The notes: a model not told the origin generated them from the sequence alone. 64,000 nucleotides of DNA from JBGVSA01 sp041807905 (GCF_041807905.1 NZ_JBGVSA010000002.1:219784-283783); one strand, 5' to 3'. Counted from the first letter of the stretch, positions 26,157-35,213 are shown. Numbers and translations: made by a program.

Positions 26157-27167
26157 ATGACTATAGGCAAAGCCCATCCGGCGGAATCCCGCAGCACAGC
26201 GACCGTTCGCAAAGTGAGCATCGGCGAAGAAGATGCCGGGCAGCGGATCGACAACTTCCTCCTTCGCGAATGTAAGGGCGTGCCCAAGAGCCACATCTAC
26301 CGCATCCTGCGTTCGGGCGAGGTGCGGGTGAACGGCGGGCGGGTGGCCCAGACATACCGTCTGGCGGCGGGTGACGAGGTACGTATCCCGCCCGTAAGGG
26401 TAGCCGAACGGCAGCCGACGGCGATTCCCCGCTCCGCCTTGGCCACCCCGCTGGAAGTGGTTTTCGAGGACGAGGCCCTGTTGGTGATCAACAAGCCGGC
26501 GGGTCTCGCAGTGCATGGCGGCAGTGGTGTGAGTTTTGGTGTCATCGAGCAATTGCGTCAGCAACGGCCGACCGCGAAGTTTCTGGAACTGGCGCATCGG
26601 CTGGACCGCGAGACTTCGGGCCTGCTCATCGTCGGTAAGCGCCGCTCCGCACTCAACGCCGTGCAGGACCAGATGCGCGCCGGGAAGATCGAGAAGCGCT
26701 ACCTGACCATGGTGGCGGGGCGCTGGATCAATCCGATGCAGCATGTGAAGCTCGCTCTGCACAAATACCTGACGGAGGACGGCGAACGCCGCGTGGTGGC
26801 CAGCGAAGACGGCAAGCCGGCGCACAGCATCGTGCGTCTGCTCAAGCGTTGGGAGTCGTACAGTCTTCTGGAAGTCGAGCTCAAGACCGGCCGAACGCAC
26901 CAGATCCGCGTGCACCTGCAGTCGCTCGGCTTTCCACTGTTGGGTGACGACAAGTATGGTGACTTTGCGCTCAACAAGGCACTGGTCAAGGAAGGCTTGC
27001 CCCGCATGTTCCTGCACGCGGCCATCCTGCGCTTTGCCCATCCGGTCAGTGGTCAGACGCTGGAACTGACTGCGCCGTTGCCGGCACAATTGCAGGACTT
27101 CGTCGCCCGGGTCGATGCGCAGCAGCGCAGCGATTTCACCAAGAAGGACCACGCAACGCATGAATGA
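26157..27167 (+). CDS. rluC: 23S rRNA pseudouridine(955/2504/2580) synthase
   Basis: This 336-aa RluA-family enzyme has an N-terminal S4 domain (QRIDNFLLRECKGVPKSHIY with a following RSGEVRVNGGR). The catalytic domain shows INKPAGLAVHGGSG, the catalytic HRLDRETSGLLIVGK and LKTGRTHQIRVHLQSLGFPL with GDDKYGD. It is divergent from rne, a common arrangement in proteobacteria. It overlaps the HAD gene by eight bases, so these genes are likely co-translated. Confidence 0.93.
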   Translation: MTIGKAHPAESRSTATVRKVSIGEEDAGQRIDNFLLRECKGVPKSHIYRILRSGEVRVNGGRVAQTYRLAAGDEVRIPPVRVAERQPTAIPRSALATPLEVVFEDEALLVINKPAGLAVHGGSGVSFGVIEQLRQQRPTAKFLELAHRLDRETSGLLIVGKRRSALNAVQDQMRAGKIEKRYLTMVAGRWINPMQHVKLALHKYLTEDGERRVVASEDGKPAHSIVRLLKRWESYSLLEVELKTGRTHQIRVHLQSLGFPLLGDDKYGDFALNKALVKEGLPRMFLHAAILRFAHPVSGQTLELTAPLPAQLQDFVARVDAQQRSDFTKKDHATHE

Positions 27168-27825
27168 GAGGGATCGCCGCTTCGACCTGATCGTGTTCGA
27201 CTGGGACGGCACGCTGATGGATTCGACCTCGCTCATCGCACGGTCGCTGCAGGCTGCCTGTCGCGATCTGTCGCTGACTGTGCCGACGGTTGAGCAGGCC
27301 AATCACGTGATCGGGCTTGGCTTGGCCGAAGCCATTCATTACATCGCGCCCCAGTTGCCGCTGGCCGACCATTCGCGCCTGGCCGATCGCTATCGCCATC
27401 ACTATCTTGGGCAGGACATCGAGTCCGAACTCTTCGTCGGTGTGCCGGAGCTGTTGGCCGAATTGCGCGATGCGGGCTACAACCTTGCCATTGCGACCGG
27501 CAAGGCGCGGCGAGGGCTCGATCGTGTGCTGACGCACACCGGCTTGCAGTCGCTCTTTCATGCGACGCGCTGTGCCGACGAGACTTTTTCCAAGCCGCAT
27601 CCGCAGATGTTGCTCGAATTGATGGATGTCCTCTTCGTTGAGCCCGGACGCACGCTCATGATCGGCGACACGACGCATGATCTACAGATGGCTCGCAACG
27701 CTGGCACGTACGCCCTGGGCCTGACGCAGGGGGCGCATCCTGCCGCCGAACTGGCTGAGCTCGAACCGCTGGCGGTCCTGTCTTCCATCGTCGAACTGCG
27801 GACATGGTTGCGCACCAACAACTGA
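27160..27825 (+). CDS. HAD-family hydrolase, phosphoglycolate phosphatase-like
   Basis: This 221-aa phosphatase has HAD motif I FDWDGTLMDS, motif II in LAIATGKARRGLD, a conserved Lys in SKPHPQMLLELM and motif III/IV MIGDTTHDLQMARNAG. The small helical cap suits Gph/PGPase-type subfamilies. Substrate is unproven. ATG 27160 was preferred to an in-frame start at 27115 because the N-terminus then begins just before the HAD motif and an AAGGA site lies upstream. It overlaps rluC (8 bases) and the Rieske gene (22 bases). Confidence 0.9.
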   Translation: MNERDRRFDLIVFDWDGTLMDSTSLIARSLQAACRDLSLTVPTVEQANHVIGLGLAEAIHYIAPQLPLADHSRLADRYRHHYLGQDIESELFVGVPELLAELRDAGYNLAIATGKARRGLDRVLTHTGLQSLFHATRCADETFSKPHPQMLLELMDVLFVEPGRTLMIGDTTHDLQMARNAGTYALGLTQGAHPAAELAELEPLAVLSSIVELRTWLRTNN

Positions 27826-28163
27826 TTTGTGCTTCTGCGGATCTGGTCGACGGTGGCGATGGCGTGCGGTTTGTTGTCGCGACCGACCGTGGTGAGGCTG
27901 CGGCTTTCGTGGTTCGCCATGAGGGGTGTGCGCACGCCTACCTGAACCGCTGTGCCCACGTGTCCGTAGAGCTCGACTGGACGCCCGGCCAGTTCTTTGA
28001 TGAATCGGGTTTATACTTGGTTTGCGCAACTCATGGCGCGCTCTATGAGCCGTCGTCGGGGCGTTGCGTCGGCGGGCCTTGCACCGGCGCCCGCCTGCAA
28101 GGGCTAGCAGTGGAAGAGCGCGACGGTGCCATCTATCTATCAATGACTCCCCCTAATGAGTGA
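27804..28163 (+). CDS. Rieske [2Fe-2S] domain protein
   Basis: This 119-aa single-domain protein has cluster ligands in CAH (NRCAHVSVEL) and CATHGALYEPSSGRC, the C-x-H ... C-x2-H pattern of Rieske ferredoxin-like proteins. There is no signal peptide or membrane segment, so it is probably a cytoplasmic electron carrier or oxygenase-type ferredoxin. Its partner is not evident. It overlaps both the HAD gene and sppA, and the same three-gene order is familiar from Bordetella-like genomes. Confidence 0.9.
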   Translation: MVAHQQLICASADLVDGGDGVRFVVATDRGEAAAFVVRHEGCAHAYLNRCAHVSVELDWTPGQFFDESGLYLVCATHGALYEPSSGRCVGGPCTGARLQGLAVEERDGAIYLSMTPPNE

Positions 28164-29103
28164 TCTGAACGAACCCGGCTGGGAACGCAAACTGCTCGAA
28201 AAACTGGCCTTCGAGAATCTCAAAGAAACGCGCCGCCGTCGCCGCTGGGGTGTTTTCTTCAAGCTTGTCGGCTTTGCTTACGTGGGCTTCATTCTCTTCC
28301 TGACCTGGGCCTGGCAGAACGGCACTGATTCAGTCAGCGACGGCGCGGCGCATACCGCGATGGTCGAGATGAACGGTGCCATTGGTGTTGGCGATGCAGT
28401 CAACGCAGAACAGGTGAATCTCGCCCTGCAATCGGCGTTCGAGGACGCCGGGACCAAGGGCGTGATCCTGCGAATCAACAGTCCAGGCGGCAGTCCTGTG
28501 CAGGCTGGCATGATCAACGACGAAATCCGGCGCCTGCGCGCCAAGTACAAGGACATTCCGCTGTACGCGGTGGTCGAGGATATCTGTGCCTCCGGTGGCT
28601 ATTACGTAGCCGCCGCCGCCGACAAGATCTTCGTCGACAAGGCCAGCATCGTCGGTTCGATCGGTGTGCGCATGGACGGATTCGGCTTTACTGGCGCGAT
28701 GGAGAAGCTGGGTGTCGAGCGCCGCCTGGTAACGGCTGGCGAAAACAAGGCTTTTCTTGATCCGTTCTCACCGCAGGATCCGAAGCAGGTTCAATTTGCG
28801 CACGACATGCTCGAAGAGATCCACCAGCAGTTCATCGATGTCGTCCGCAAAGGGCGCGGCGCCCGCCTGCATGAGACGCCCGACATGTTCTCCGGCCTGT
28901 TCTGGACGGGCTCGAAGAGTATCGAACTGGGTCTTGCTGATGCCTACGGCACGGTGGACTCCGTTGCACGTGACGTAATCAAGGCCGAAGAGGTGCGCGA
29001 TTACACGCAGCGTGAGAATTTTGCCGAGCGTTTCGCCAAGCGTTTCGGGGCGGAAGTGGCAGGTGGTGCGACGCAGGCATTGAGCCGCGTGGGTATCAAA
29101 TAA
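28156..29103 (+). CDS. sppA: S49 signal peptide peptidase SppA-like protease
   Basis: This 315-aa short-form SppA would cut leftover signal peptides in the inner membrane. One membrane anchor lies near residues 36-54 (VFFKLVGFAYVGFILFLTW). The protease core has INSPGGSPVQAGMINDEIRR, AVVEDICASGGYYVAAAADK with the nucleophile Ser, and VGSIGVRMDGFGFTGAMEKL. It overlaps the Rieske gene by eight bases and ends at a strong terminator. Confidence 0.92.
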   Translation: MSDLNEPGWERKLLEKLAFENLKETRRRRRWGVFFKLVGFAYVGFILFLTWAWQNGTDSVSDGAAHTAMVEMNGAIGVGDAVNAEQVNLALQSAFEDAGTKGVILRINSPGGSPVQAGMINDEIRRLRAKYKDIPLYAVVEDICASGGYYVAAAADKIFVDKASIVGSIGVRMDGFGFTGAMEKLGVERRLVTAGENKAFLDPFSPQDPKQVQFAHDMLEEIHQQFIDVVRKGRGARLHETPDMFSGLFWTGSKSIELGLADAYGTVDSVARDVIKAEEVRDYTQRENFAERFAKRFGAEVAGGATQALSRVGIK

Positions 29104-29131
29104 CCCGCCATGTCGCGTGGCAGGACAAAAG

Positions 29132-29159
29132 AAAGGGGCATCTGCGGATGCCCCTTTTT
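29132..29159 (+). terminator. Terminator between sppA and the convergent methyltransferase gene
   Basis: AAAGGGGCATC at 29132-29142 pairs with GATGCCCCTTT at 29147-29157 around a TGCG tetraloop, with T-runs on the plus strand and A's supporting minus-strand use. Confidence 0.92.
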
Positions 29160-29176
29160 GTTTGTGTGCTGCACGG

Positions 29177-29890
29177 TCAGCTTGCCAGGAGCAGGAAGAC
29201 TGTGGGCTGTCGTGCGAGGTCCGGCCGGGAGGACTTCTTCCATGCGCCGATCGAGCGAGTGGAGACCCACTCGTCGGACGTCGTCAGTGCGCGCGCCACG
29301 CATAGCAGCGTGCTCGGTTCGCAGGCCTGGAGCAGGGCGTCGAACATTGCGTCGTTGCGGTAGGGCGTTTCGATGAAAAGCTGTGTGCGCTGCAACTTGG
29401 CCGATTCGCGTTCGAGTTGCTTGATGCGTTGCGTGCGTTCGCCAGCGGCGACCGGCAGGTAGCCATGGAACGCAAAGCTCTGGCCATTCAGGCCCGACGC
29501 CATCAGTCCGAGCAGCAGTGACGAGGGGCCCACCATCGGTGCAACGCGGATTCCACGCTCGTGTGCGCGCCGGACGACCAGCGCGCCGGGGTCGGCGACG
29601 GCGGGGCAGCCGGCTTCGGACATCAGGCCGATGTCGCGGCCCTCGCGCGCCGGAGCAAGCAATTCGTCGAGAGTGCGGCCATCAAGCCGTTCGGGTAGCT
29701 CGGTGATCGTGAGCGACTGGATCGCCGCGGGATGACCAAGGCGCTTGATCTCCGCGCGGGCGGTCTTGGCGCGCTCGACAATGAAACAATCGAGCTTACC
29801 GAGGACCGCCGCGACGCCGGCGGGCTGAGTGCTGGCGACGTCCGACGGGCCAAGGCCTACTGGAATCAGGTAGAGCGTGCCGGTCGCCAT
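29177..29890 (-). CDS. SAM-dependent methyltransferase, RsmI/tetrapyrrole methylase fold
   Basis: This 237-aa protein resembles the RsmI family (TLYLIPVGLGPSD at the N-terminus, GLMSEAGCPAVADPGALVV in the middle and FIETPYRNDAMFDALL toward the end). True RsmI methylates 16S C1402; this shorter relative may be a paralogue with another target. The start is ATG at 29890, which removes a short in-frame extension to 29932. It lies two bases beyond the end of maf and is probably in the same transcript. Confidence 0.85.
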   Translation of the reverse strand: MATGTLYLIPVGLGPSDVASTQPAGVAAVLGKLDCFIVERAKTARAEIKRLGHPAAIQSLTITELPERLDGRTLDELLAPAREGRDIGLMSEAGCPAVADPGALVVRRAHERGIRVAPMVGPSSLLLGLMASGLNGQSFAFHGYLPVAAGERTQRIKQLERESAKLQRTQLFIETPYRNDAMFDALLQACEPSTLLCVARALTTSDEWVSTRSIGAWKKSSRPDLARQPTVFLLLAS

Positions 29891-29891
29891 G

Positions 29892-30485
29892 TCAGGGAAC
29901 CTGCACGCCTTGCGCCTGGAGCATTCGCGCAAGTGCGATCAGCGGCAAGCCGACCAGCGCATTGGGGTCGTCGCCGCGCATGTATTCGAGCAGAGCAATG
30001 CCAAGCCCTTCGGATTTGGCGCTGCCGGCAACGTCCAATGGGCGTTCGCGTTCGACGTAGCGGATGATTTCATCGTCAGTCAGCTTGCGGAAGCGCGCTT
30101 CGGTCGGAACGGCGTCCAATTGATGCTGGCCGCTCGCGGTGTCCAGCAGGCAGAGCGCCGTATGGAAAACAATCGTGCCGCCGCTCATGACGCGCAGCTG
30201 AGCAATCGCGCGCTCGATCGTGCCCGGTTTTTCAAACCGTTCGTCGCCACGGTAAGCGACCTGGTCGCTACCGATGACGAGCGCGTTCGGAAACTGCGCC
30301 GCGACAGCCTGGGCCTTCTGCAGCGCTAGGCGTTCCGCAGTGCGGGCCGGGTGCTCGCCGGGCAGAGGTGTCTCATCTACGTCCGGGCGGGCCGTTTCGA
30401 AGGGCAGGCCGAAGCGTTCGAGGAGCTCACGACGATAGCGCGAGGTGGAAGCCAGCACGATCTGGCGCGTGGAACTGTTGGACAT
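29892..30485 (-). CDS. Maf-family nucleotide pyrophosphatase, YceF type
   Basis: This 197-aa hydrolase removes modified nucleotides; the YceF subgroup acts on 7-methyl-GTP. Family motifs are LASTSRYRRELLERFGLPFE, DETPLPGEHPARTAERLA, VIGSDQVAYRGDERFEKPG and the late GIALLEYMRGDDPNALVGLP. It lies next to and divergent from yceD-rpmF, the usual setting for yceF. The start at 30485 is preferred to an in-frame ATG at 30512. Confidence 0.9.
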   Translation of the reverse strand: MSNSSTRQIVLASTSRYRRELLERFGLPFETARPDVDETPLPGEHPARTAERLALQKAQAVAAQFPNALVIGSDQVAYRGDERFEKPGTIERAIAQLRVMSGGTIVFHTALCLLDTASGQHQLDAVPTEARFRKLTDDEIIRYVERERPLDVAGSAKSEGLGIALLEYMRGDDPNALVGLPLIALARMLQAQGVQVP

Positions 30486-30527
30486 GGCATACTCGCCGCC
30501 GCACGCAAGCACGACGATGGACGGGCT

Positions 30528-30556
30528 TTGACAGAGATAGCCAAAAATAATACCAT
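30528..30556 (+). promoter_or_regulatory. Sigma-70 promoter of yceD-rpmF
   Basis: TTGACA at 30528-30533, a 17-base spacer and TACCAT at 30551-30556. The -10 box lies only ten bases before the yceD ATG, so a start near 30563 would leave almost no leader. Confidence 0.65.
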
Positions 30557-30565
30557 TCGCCGTTT

Positions 30566-31099
30566 ATGTCGCACCAGCAGAACGATACGCCGGCCACAAT
30601 CGCCGACCCATTCGAATTCGCACGCCGTGGCGGGCGCATCGAAGGGGTGGTGGATGCTGCCGGGTTGCCGCGCCTGATCGACATGCTGCGCTCCACCGCG
30701 AGCCAGCCTGTGGGTTATGTGGTGACGGGCGAATCGGAGAAAAGCGCGCTGGGCGAAAAGCTGTTCCTGCATGTCCAGGCCGGCGGCGAGCTGGTGTTGG
30801 GCTGTCAGCGCTGCCTGGAAGAGCTGCCCTACGTCGTAGACGTGGATGCACGCTTGTTGTTGGTGTCGGCCGACGAGCCGCTGCCTGACGATGAACTGGA
30901 GGACGATAGTCACGATCCGGTTCACGCCGGGCGTGATTTCGACGTGCGGCAGGCGTTGGAAGAAGAATTGATTCTGGCGTTGCCGCTGGCGCCGGTGCAT
31001 GACGTATGCGATGCCCCGGTCGAAGCGGTGCGCGATGAAGACGCTTCACCGTTTGCGGCTCTCAAGAGCCTCAAGCGCGGGAAGCCGGATTCACAATAA
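30566..31099 (+). CDS. yceD: YceD/DUF177 family 23S rRNA accumulation protein
   Basis: This 177-aa protein links 23S rRNA accumulation to large-subunit assembly in bacteria and chloroplasts. The N-terminal part has DPFEFARRGGRIEGVVDA; the conserved middle has LGCQRCLEELPYVVDVDARL with the Cys pair. It is followed by acidic sequence and by EEELILALPLAPVHD with a nearby Cys. It precedes rpmF, as in most proteobacteria. No Shine-Dalgarno is seen, and a promoter -10 box lies ten bases upstream, so it may be translated from a leaderless mRNA. Confidence 0.92.
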   Translation: MSHQQNDTPATIADPFEFARRGGRIEGVVDAAGLPRLIDMLRSTASQPVGYVVTGESEKSALGEKLFLHVQAGGELVLGCQRCLEELPYVVDVDARLLLVSADEPLPDDELEDDSHDPVHAGRDFDVRQALEEELILALPLAPVHDVCDAPVEAVRDEDASPFAALKSLKRGKPDSQ

Positions 31100-31158
31100 G
31101 TTAAAGCAGCTCGGTCTCGCCGAGCGAGATTGAGTAGAGCGTTTTAAGGAGCAATATC

Positions 31159-31338
31159 ATGGCCGTTCAACAGAATAAAAAGTCCCCGTCCAAGCGTGGC
31201 ATGCATCGCGCCCACGACTTTCTGACCGCGCCGGCAACGGCCGTCGAACCGACCACGGGTGAAGTCCACCTGCGTCACCACATTTCGCCGACGGGCTTCT
31301 ACCGCGGCAAGAAGGTCCTCAAGACCAAGGGCGAATAA
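31159..31338 (+). CDS. rpmF: 50S ribosomal protein L32
   Basis: This 59-aa ribosomal protein begins MAVQQNKKSPSKRGMHRAHD, the conserved L32 start, and ends KKVLKTKGE. It lacks zinc-binding Cys residues, as is common in betaproteobacteria. AAGGAG lies seven bases before the ATG. It follows yceD and is closed by a strong terminator before plsX. Confidence 0.96.
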   Translation: MAVQQNKKSPSKRGMHRAHDFLTAPATAVEPTTGEVHLRHHISPTGFYRGKKVLKTKGE

Positions 31339-31356
31339 CTCGCCTGTCACTCGCAA

Positions 31357-31391
31357 AAAAAGCCACGTGGCACGCCGCTGCGTGGCTTTTT
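31357..31391 (+). terminator. Terminator after rpmF
   Basis: AAAAAGCCACG at 31357-31367 pairs with CGTGGCTTTTT at 31381-31391 around a 13-base loop. It separates yceD-rpmF from plsX, though read-through is possible. Confidence 0.88.
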
Positions 31392-31436
31392 GTGCGGTGA
31401 ACGCATCAAAACTCCCCGCAACAACGCTAAGCCGAG

Positions 31437-32471
31437 ATGGAAATCACCATCGCGATTGACTGCATGGGTGGCGATCATGGCCCCTCAGTCACGCTTCCGG
31501 CCGCCATCGAATTCCTGCGCGACGACCACGACGCCCGGGCCATCCTGGTTGGCTTGCCTTCCGCCTTTGAAGGCAAATACGCTCAGGCGCTGGCCCAATT
31601 TGGCGATCGCGCCATCGTTCGCCACGTGACCGAAGTGGTCGAAATGGACGACGCACCGGCTGTGGCCATGCGCGTCAAGAAAGACTCATCGATGCGTGTC
31701 GCGATCGATCTGGTCAAGTCGGGCGAGGCCGGGGCCGCCGTGTCGGCGGGCAATACCGGCGCACTGATGGCCATCTCGCGCTTTGTACTGAAGACCCTGC
31801 CGGGCATCGATCGGCCGGCGATTGCCACGATCCTGCCAGCGATGAAGGGCCACACCTATGTGCTGGACCTCGGTGCCAACGTCGATTGTTCGGCCGAACA
31901 TCTGCTGCAGTTCGGGCTGATGGGCGCCATGCTGGTCGAAGCGCTCGAACACCGTGAACGCCCCACCGTAGGCCTGCTCAACATCGGCGAAGAAGAAATC
32001 AAGGGCAACGAAGTCGTCAAACAGGCGGCCGATCTGCTGCGCGAAAGCGGCTTGAATTTCTACGGCAACGTCGAAGGCAATGACATCTACAAGGGCACGA
32101 CCGACGTGGTCGTGTGTGATGGCTTTGTCGGCAACGTCGCGCTCAAGGCTTCCGAAGGCCTGGCCCAGATGATCGCCACCACGCTGCGCGAGGAATTCAC
32201 GCGCAACTGGCTGACCAAGGTCATGGGTCTGCTGACGATGCCGATCCTCAAGGGCTTCAAGCACCGCGTCGACCATCGCCGGTACAATGGCGCCAGTCTT
32301 CTCGGCTTGCGCGGAGTGGTGGTCAAGAGTCACGGTTCGGCCGACAGCTTTGCCTACCTTCAAGCGCTGCGCCGGGCGGCCGAGGCTTCCCGTAACCGCC
32401 TCATCGAGCGTATCGAGCATCGCATGAACGAATACGTCTCTGAGCACAGCAAAGCGGCCCAATCAGCATGA
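31437..32471 (+). CDS. plsX: Phosphate acyltransferase PlsX
   Basis: This 344-aa enzyme makes acyl-phosphate from acyl-ACP for phospholipid synthesis. The N-terminus ITIAIDCMGGDHGPSVTLPA is diagnostic, followed by SAGNTGALMAISRFVLKTLP and GLLNIGEEEIKGNEVVKQA. It ends by overlapping fabH by four bases. It opens the fatty-acid cluster plsX-fabH-fabD-fabG-acpP-fabF. Confidence 0.96.
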   Translation: MEITIAIDCMGGDHGPSVTLPAAIEFLRDDHDARAILVGLPSAFEGKYAQALAQFGDRAIVRHVTEVVEMDDAPAVAMRVKKDSSMRVAIDLVKSGEAGAAVSAGNTGALMAISRFVLKTLPGIDRPAIATILPAMKGHTYVLDLGANVDCSAEHLLQFGLMGAMLVEALEHRERPTVGLLNIGEEEIKGNEVVKQAADLLRESGLNFYGNVEGNDIYKGTTDVVVCDGFVGNVALKASEGLAQMIATTLREEFTRNWLTKVMGLLTMPILKGFKHRVDHRRYNGASLLGLRGVVVKSHGSADSFAYLQALRRAAEASRNRLIERIEHRMNEYVSEHSKAAQSA

Positions 32472-33430
32472 TCTTTTCCCGTATCGCGGGCACCGGTGGC
32501 TACGTGCCGGGTGCTCCCGTCAGTAACGACGACCTGGTTGCACGCGGCATCAATACTTCGGACGCCTGGATCATCGAGCGCACGGGTATCCGTCAGCGGT
32601 ATATCGCCGACGGCGAAACCACCAGCCAGTTGTCGATCAAGGCCGCCCAGCGCGCGCTCGAGGCTGCCGGTTGTTCGGCTGCCGATATCGATCTGGTCGT
32701 GCTGGCGACCACCACGCCAGACATGACCTTTCCCAGCACCGCGTGTCTGGTGCAGGCGGAGCTGGGCGTGCCGGCGGGCGCCACCGCTTTCGACGTCCAG
32801 GCGGTGTGCAGCGGCTTTGTGTACGCGCTGACGATCGCCGACAAATTCATCCGTTCCGGCAGCCACAAGCGTGCGCTGGTGATTGGCGCCGAAACCATGT
32901 CGCGCCTGATCGACTGGAACGATCGCTCCACCTGTGTTCTGTTCGGCGACGGTGCCGGCGCCGTGGTGCTGGAAGCCTCGGATCAGGCAGGCATTCTTTC
33001 GTCGGCCCTGCATGCCGATGGCAGCCACAGCAACATCCTGTACGCCAGCGGCGCCATCTCGGCTGGTCAGATCGCCGGCTCGCCGTTCCTGTATATGGAT
33101 GGTCAGTCCGTGTTCAAGCTGGCGGTGCGCCTGCTGAGCGACGTGGCGATCGAAGTGCTTGAGCAGGCCAACATGCCACAGGCCGATCTCGACTGGTTCA
33201 TCCCGCACCAGGCCAACATCCGGATCATGAATTCCGTGGCGAAGCGCCTGGAGTTGCCCGCTGCTAAGGTGGTAGTGACCGTCGATCAGCACGGCAACAC
33301 CTCGGCTGCATCCGTCCCGCTGGCGCTGGATGCCGCGATCCGTGACGGCCGGATCCAGCGCGGACAATCCGTCCTCTTGCAGGGCGTGGGTGGCGGTTTT
33401 ACGTGGGGCGCCGTGCTGGTGCGCTACTGA
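32468..33430 (+). CDS. fabH: 3-oxoacyl-ACP synthase III
   Basis: This 320-aa enzyme condenses acetyl-CoA with malonyl-ACP to start fatty acids. The catalytic triad is visible: Cys114 in QAVCSGFVYAL, His in FIPHQANIRIM and Asn in QHGNTSAASVPLAL. The ATG overlaps the plsX stop (ATGA). It lies 43 bases ahead of fabD. Confidence 0.96.
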   Translation: MIFSRIAGTGGYVPGAPVSNDDLVARGINTSDAWIIERTGIRQRYIADGETTSQLSIKAAQRALEAAGCSAADIDLVVLATTTPDMTFPSTACLVQAELGVPAGATAFDVQAVCSGFVYALTIADKFIRSGSHKRALVIGAETMSRLIDWNDRSTCVLFGDGAGAVVLEASDQAGILSSALHADGSHSNILYASGAISAGQIAGSPFLYMDGQSVFKLAVRLLSDVAIEVLEQANMPQADLDWFIPHQANIRIMNSVAKRLELPAAKVVVTVDQHGNTSAASVPLALDAAIRDGRIQRGQSVLLQGVGGGFTWGAVLVRY

Positions 33431-33473
33431 GACGACGAATCCGATTCCCGAATCTGTTTTCCAGGACTGAAAC

Positions 33474-34403
33474 GTGAAGAAATTTGCGGTCGTTTTTCCC
33501 GGTCAGGGCTCCCAGTCGGTCGGCATGATGGCGCCTTATGGCGACCTCGCCGTCGTGCGCGAGACCTTCGCCGAAGCCTCCGAAGCGCTGGGCCAGGATC
33601 TGTGGCAGATGGTGGCCGAAGGCCCCGCTGAGCTGATCGCCCAGACGGTCAACACCCAGCCCATCATGCTGACAGCCGGCATCGCCGTGTGGCGCGCCTG
33701 GCAGCAACAGAACGGCGCTGCGCCGGCCATGGTTGCGGGCCACAGTCTTGGTGAGTATTCCGCGCTTGTGGCGGCAGGCGTGATCAAGTTCGCCGACGCC
33801 GTGAAGCTGGTGCGGTTTCGCGCCCAGGTGATGCAGGAGGCCGTTCCTGCCGGGGTGGGGGCCATGGCTGCCATTCTCGGCCTCGAGCCGGCCGACATCG
33901 AAAAGGTGTGCGCTGAATCGGCACAGGGCGAAGTCGTCTCCGCCGCCAACCTGAATTCCTCCGGTCAGATCGTCATTGCCGGCCATGTCGGTGCCGTCGA
34001 GCGCGCCATGGCTGCGGCCAAGGCGGCCGGCGCCAAGCGTGCAGTCCAGTTGCCGGTCAGCGCTCCGTTCCATTGCACCCTGATGAAGCCGGCGGCCGAA
34101 AAGCTGGCTGTGCGACTGGCCGAAGTCGATTTCGCCGCGCCGTCCATTCCGGTCCTGAACAACGTCGACGTCGCGTTGCCGACCGACCCGGCGACCATCC
34201 GTGATGCGCTGGTCCGTCAGGCGTATAGTCCGGTGCGCTGGATCGAAACCGTGCGCGCCATGCGTGCGGCTGGCATCGAAGCGGTATATGAATTCGGTCC
34301 GGGCAAGGTTCTTGCCGGCCTGGTCAAGCGTATCGAAGGTGATCTCGAAATCGAGGCGATCGTCGATGCGGACAGTTTCAAGCGCGTGCTCGAAGCCGCC
34401 TGA
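33474..34403 (+). CDS. fabD: Malonyl-CoA:ACP transacylase
   Basis: This 309-aa enzyme loads malonate onto ACP. It has FPGQGSQSVGMMAPYG, the nucleophile Ser91 in GHSLGEYSALVAAG, and the later SAPFHCTLMKPAAEKL with the active His. The start is GTG with AGGA upstream. It lies 14 bases before fabG. Confidence 0.96.
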   Translation: MKKFAVVFPGQGSQSVGMMAPYGDLAVVRETFAEASEALGQDLWQMVAEGPAELIAQTVNTQPIMLTAGIAVWRAWQQQNGAAPAMVAGHSLGEYSALVAAGVIKFADAVKLVRFRAQVMQEAVPAGVGAMAAILGLEPADIEKVCAESAQGEVVSAANLNSSGQIVIAGHVGAVERAMAAAKAAGAKRAVQLPVSAPFHCTLMKPAAEKLAVRLAEVDFAAPSIPVLNNVDVALPTDPATIRDALVRQAYSPVRWIETVRAMRAAGIEAVYEFGPGKVLAGLVKRIEGDLEIEAIVDADSFKRVLEAA

Positions 34404-34417
34404 TAAGGAGAATTGCA

Positions 34418-35164
34418 TTGGCTCAACTCGAAGGGCAGATCGCCCTCGTCACCGGCGCCTCGCGCGGCATCGGCCGCGCGATTGCACTTGAGCTGGCGCG
34501 CGAAGGCGCCATCGTGGTCGGCACTGCCACCAGCGAAGACGGCGCGGCCGCGATTTCGGCCGCGCTGCGCGAAGCCGCTGCCAAGGGGCGCGGCCTGGCG
34601 CTGGACGTCACGGACGCGGCAGCATGCGAAGCCGCCCTGGCCGCGATCGAGTCGGAATACGGTTCAGTTTCGATCCTTGTCAACAACGCCGGCATTACGC
34701 GCGACAACATCGCCATGCGGATGAAGGATGAGGAGTGGGACGCAGTCATCGATACGAACCTCAAGGCGGTTTTTCGCATGTCGCGCCTGGTCATGCGCGG
34801 CATGATGAAGGCCCGCAACGGCCGCATCATCAACATCACGTCGGTGGTGGGCAGTTCCGGCAACCCGGGCCAGGCCAATTACGCCGCCGCCAAGGCCGGC
34901 GTGGCAGGCATGACCCGCGCGCTGGCGCGCGAGCTGGGTAGCCGCAATATCACGGTGAATTGCGTTGCGCCGGGCTTCATCGATACAGACATGACGCGCG
35001 ATCTGCCAGACGCACAACGCGACGCGTTGCAGAATCAGATCGCTCTGGGTCGCCTCGGCAACCCGCAGGAGATTGCCGCCGCCGTGGCGTTCCTGGCATC
35101 GAAGGGTGCCAGCTACATCACGGGCAGCACCCTGCACGTAAACGGTGGTATGTATATGGCATGA
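34418..35164 (+). CDS. fabG: 3-oxoacyl-ACP reductase
   Basis: This 248-aa short-chain dehydrogenase uses NADPH. It has the cofactor loop TGASRGIGRAIALELAREGA, NNAGITRDN, the catalytic Ser in ITSVVGSSGNPGQ and YAAAKAG, and the C-terminal GSTLHVNGGMYM. The start is TTG, with AAGGAG seven bases upstream, in place of the more usual ATG. It is followed by a terminator before acpP. Confidence 0.96.
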   Translation: MAQLEGQIALVTGASRGIGRAIALELAREGAIVVGTATSEDGAAAISAALREAAAKGRGLALDVTDAAACEAALAAIESEYGSVSILVNNAGITRDNIAMRMKDEEWDAVIDTNLKAVFRMSRLVMRGMMKARNGRIINITSVVGSSGNPGQANYAAAKAGVAGMTRALARELGSRNITVNCVAPGFIDTDMTRDLPDAQRDALQNQIALGRLGNPQEIAAAVAFLASKGASYITGSTLHVNGGMYMA

Positions 35165-35213
35165 ACGCCGCCGATCCAGGCTGAACGTTGGCTGAAGATC
35201 GGCGCCGTTTTTT
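35164..35213 (+). terminator. Terminator between fabG and acpP
   Basis: A 13-base arm at 35164-35176 pairs with 35197-35209 with one mismatch, followed by a run of six T's. It would let acpP be transcribed at its own level. Confidence 0.8.
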
